From contig UCMW01000006.1 in assembly GCA_900473745.1 (NCBI GenBank), forward strand, positions 62,001 to 126,000: a stretch of DNA of 64,000 nt, read 5' to 3'. The DNA comes from Hyphomicrobiales bacterium (lineage in GTDB: Bacteria; Pseudomonadota; Alphaproteobacteria; Rhizobiales; Rhizobiaceae). The notes under the pieces were generated by a model. That model saw only the letters and a list, made by a program, of their open reading frames with translations. It did not search any database and was not told the DNA's origin. The translations under genes and the position numbers were made by a program. The stretch's first letter is position 1. Every line of letters begins with the position of its first letter. Positions 63,125-64,000 of the stretch are shown piece by piece.

Positions 63125-63981
63125 ACATCTCCATGATCCAGATGAGTTCGCAGCCCGACCGTGCCGCCAATCTTGCCCAGGCTCTTCTTCTGATGGAGAA
63201 GGCCTGCGCGCAAGGGAAACCAGACCTCCTGGTGCTGCCGGAGCATTTCGACTGGACAGGTGGGACACCCGAGGACAAGCGTCGGGCCGCCGACTTTGCC
63301 CCCAATGGCGAGGCCTATGAAGTGGTGCGCACATTTGCCAGGGACGCCGGAGTGGCGATCCATGCCGGCAGCCTGCTCGAGCGCTGCCTCGGTGATGAGA
63401 GGATCTTCAATACGACAGTTGTCTTCGACGCATCCGGAGCCGAGATCGGTCGCTACAGCAAGATTCATCTCTTCGATATCACAGCGCCCGACGGCAAACG
63501 TTATGCAGAGTCCGCCACCGTTGCACCTGGAGATGGCCTCTTTGTCTACGACATCGCTGGCTTCCGGATTGGATGTGCCATTTGCTATGATCTGCGTTTC
63601 TCCCGGCTGTTCGACCGGCTGGCGAGTCTTGACGTGGATGTCGTGATCCTCCCGGCCGCCTTCACGCAGCAAACCGGTCGGGACCACTGGGACATCCTGT
63701 GCCGTGCCCGGGCGATCGAATTCCAGTGCTTCTTCGTCGCTTGTGGCCAGTGTGGCTCTTACGAGGCGCCCGATGGCGAGCGCCGTTTCATGTTCGGGCA
63801 TTCGTTGGTCGCCGATCCCTGGGGGCGAATTCTGGCGATGGCTGGTAACGAGATCTGCGTGCTGGAAGCGATACTCGACAAGTCGCTCGTCAAGCATGTG
63901 CACGGCATGATCCCGATGCGCGAACATCGCCGGGACATCAAGGACATGTCGATACTGACGGCCGAGATAGGTGGGAGATAA
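63121..63981 (+). CDS. Nitrilase-family carbon-nitrogen hydrolase
   Basis: A 286-residue hydrolase with the triad intact: Glu in LLVLPEHFDW, Lys in RYSKIHLFD and Cys in IGCAICYDLRFSRL. The GRDHWDILCRARAIEFQCFF block is typical of omega-amidase or carbamoyl-hydrolase members. Overlaps the RraA-like gene by 4 bases (ATGA). It would release ammonia or a carboxylate from an amide in the pathway. Confidence 0.9.
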   Translation: MNISMIQMSSQPDRAANLAQALLLMEKACAQGKPDLLVLPEHFDWTGGTPEDKRRAADFAPNGEAYEVVRTFARDAGVAIHAGSLLERCLGDERIFNTTVVFDASGAEIGRYSKIHLFDITAPDGKRYAESATVAPGDGLFVYDIAGFRIGCAICYDLRFSRLFDRLASLDVDVVILPAAFTQQTGRDHWDILCRARAIEFQCFFVACGQCGSYEAPDGERRFMFGHSLVADPWGRILAMAGNEICVLEAILDKSLVKHVHGMIPMREHRRDIKDMSILTAEIGGR

Positions 63982-64000
63982 GGCAGATTGGACGCTGGCT

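Noticed and set aside
1..64000. CRISPR arrays, tRNA and rRNA genes
   Set aside because: No regularly spaced repeats and no tRNA or rRNA sequence features were recognised.

Overview
The window looks like part of a large plasmid or chromid of a Rhizobiaceae bacterium (Rhizobium / Ensifer / Agrobacterium group). Four things support this: a Ti/Sym-type conjugation block (traG-traD-traC, oriT, traA-traF-traB) beside a TraR-like LuxR gene, with DUF932, DUF736 and WGR plasmid genes; a bgsBA pair like the Ensifer mixed-linkage beta-glucan synthase; SyrB-like proteins and HWE-type sensor kinases; and several solute-binding-protein ABC systems. No rRNA, tRNA, CRISPR array or repABC replicon was seen.

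Layout. 1-2.3 kb: ligD (end-joining DNA ligase), cut by the window edge. 2.3-14.1 kb: a stress-response and gene-decay zone with two short sigma-70-like genes, an intact HWE kinase, many small proteins, and decayed remnants (HWE kinase, GH15 hydrolase, RES toxin, 3-methyladenine glycosylase, two GAF modules, a methyltransferase). Several genes here follow GGAAC-N16-nGTT sequences resembling EcfG general-stress promoters. 14.3-18.6 kb: a Cache-type membrane protein facing bgsB-bgsA. 18.8-23 kb: a formate-dehydrogenase pseudogene, a cold-shock gene and a GAF-GGDEF-EAL protein. 23.4-28.3 kb: a compact unit of XRE regulator, SARP-type activator, 86-aa protein with GLHEIA repeats, YcaO and TfuA, then two small genes. 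29-34.2 kb: a polar amino-acid ABC operon with an embedded aspartoacylase-family deacylase and a divergent RpiR regulator. 34.2-39 kb: an ISL3 remnant, two tandem GltI-like binding proteins and a membrane GGDEF-EAL protein. 39.2-46.5 kb: an IS66 remnant, a methyltransferase, a glyoxalase remnant, DUF932, lrgAB, two duplicated DUF736 units and a WGR gene. 46.9-57.2 kb: conjugation genes around oriT, a multi-hairpin anti-Shine-Dalgarno sRNA, an I78 inhibitor lipoprotein and the TraR-like gene. 57.6-64 kb: a polyamine-type ABC operon continuing into a TauD-family dioxygenase, an RraA-like protein and a nitrilase-family hydrolase.

How the parts may work together (inference): two GGDEF-EAL proteins and the Cache protein surround a glucan synthase whose characterised relative is activated by c-di-GMP. 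The XRE-SARP-peptide-YcaO-TfuA unit has the form of a regulated peptide-modification (RiPP, possibly thioamidation) locus and is the best candidate here for an undescribed system. The end of the window is a self-contained uptake and breakdown operon for an unidentified nitrogen compound.
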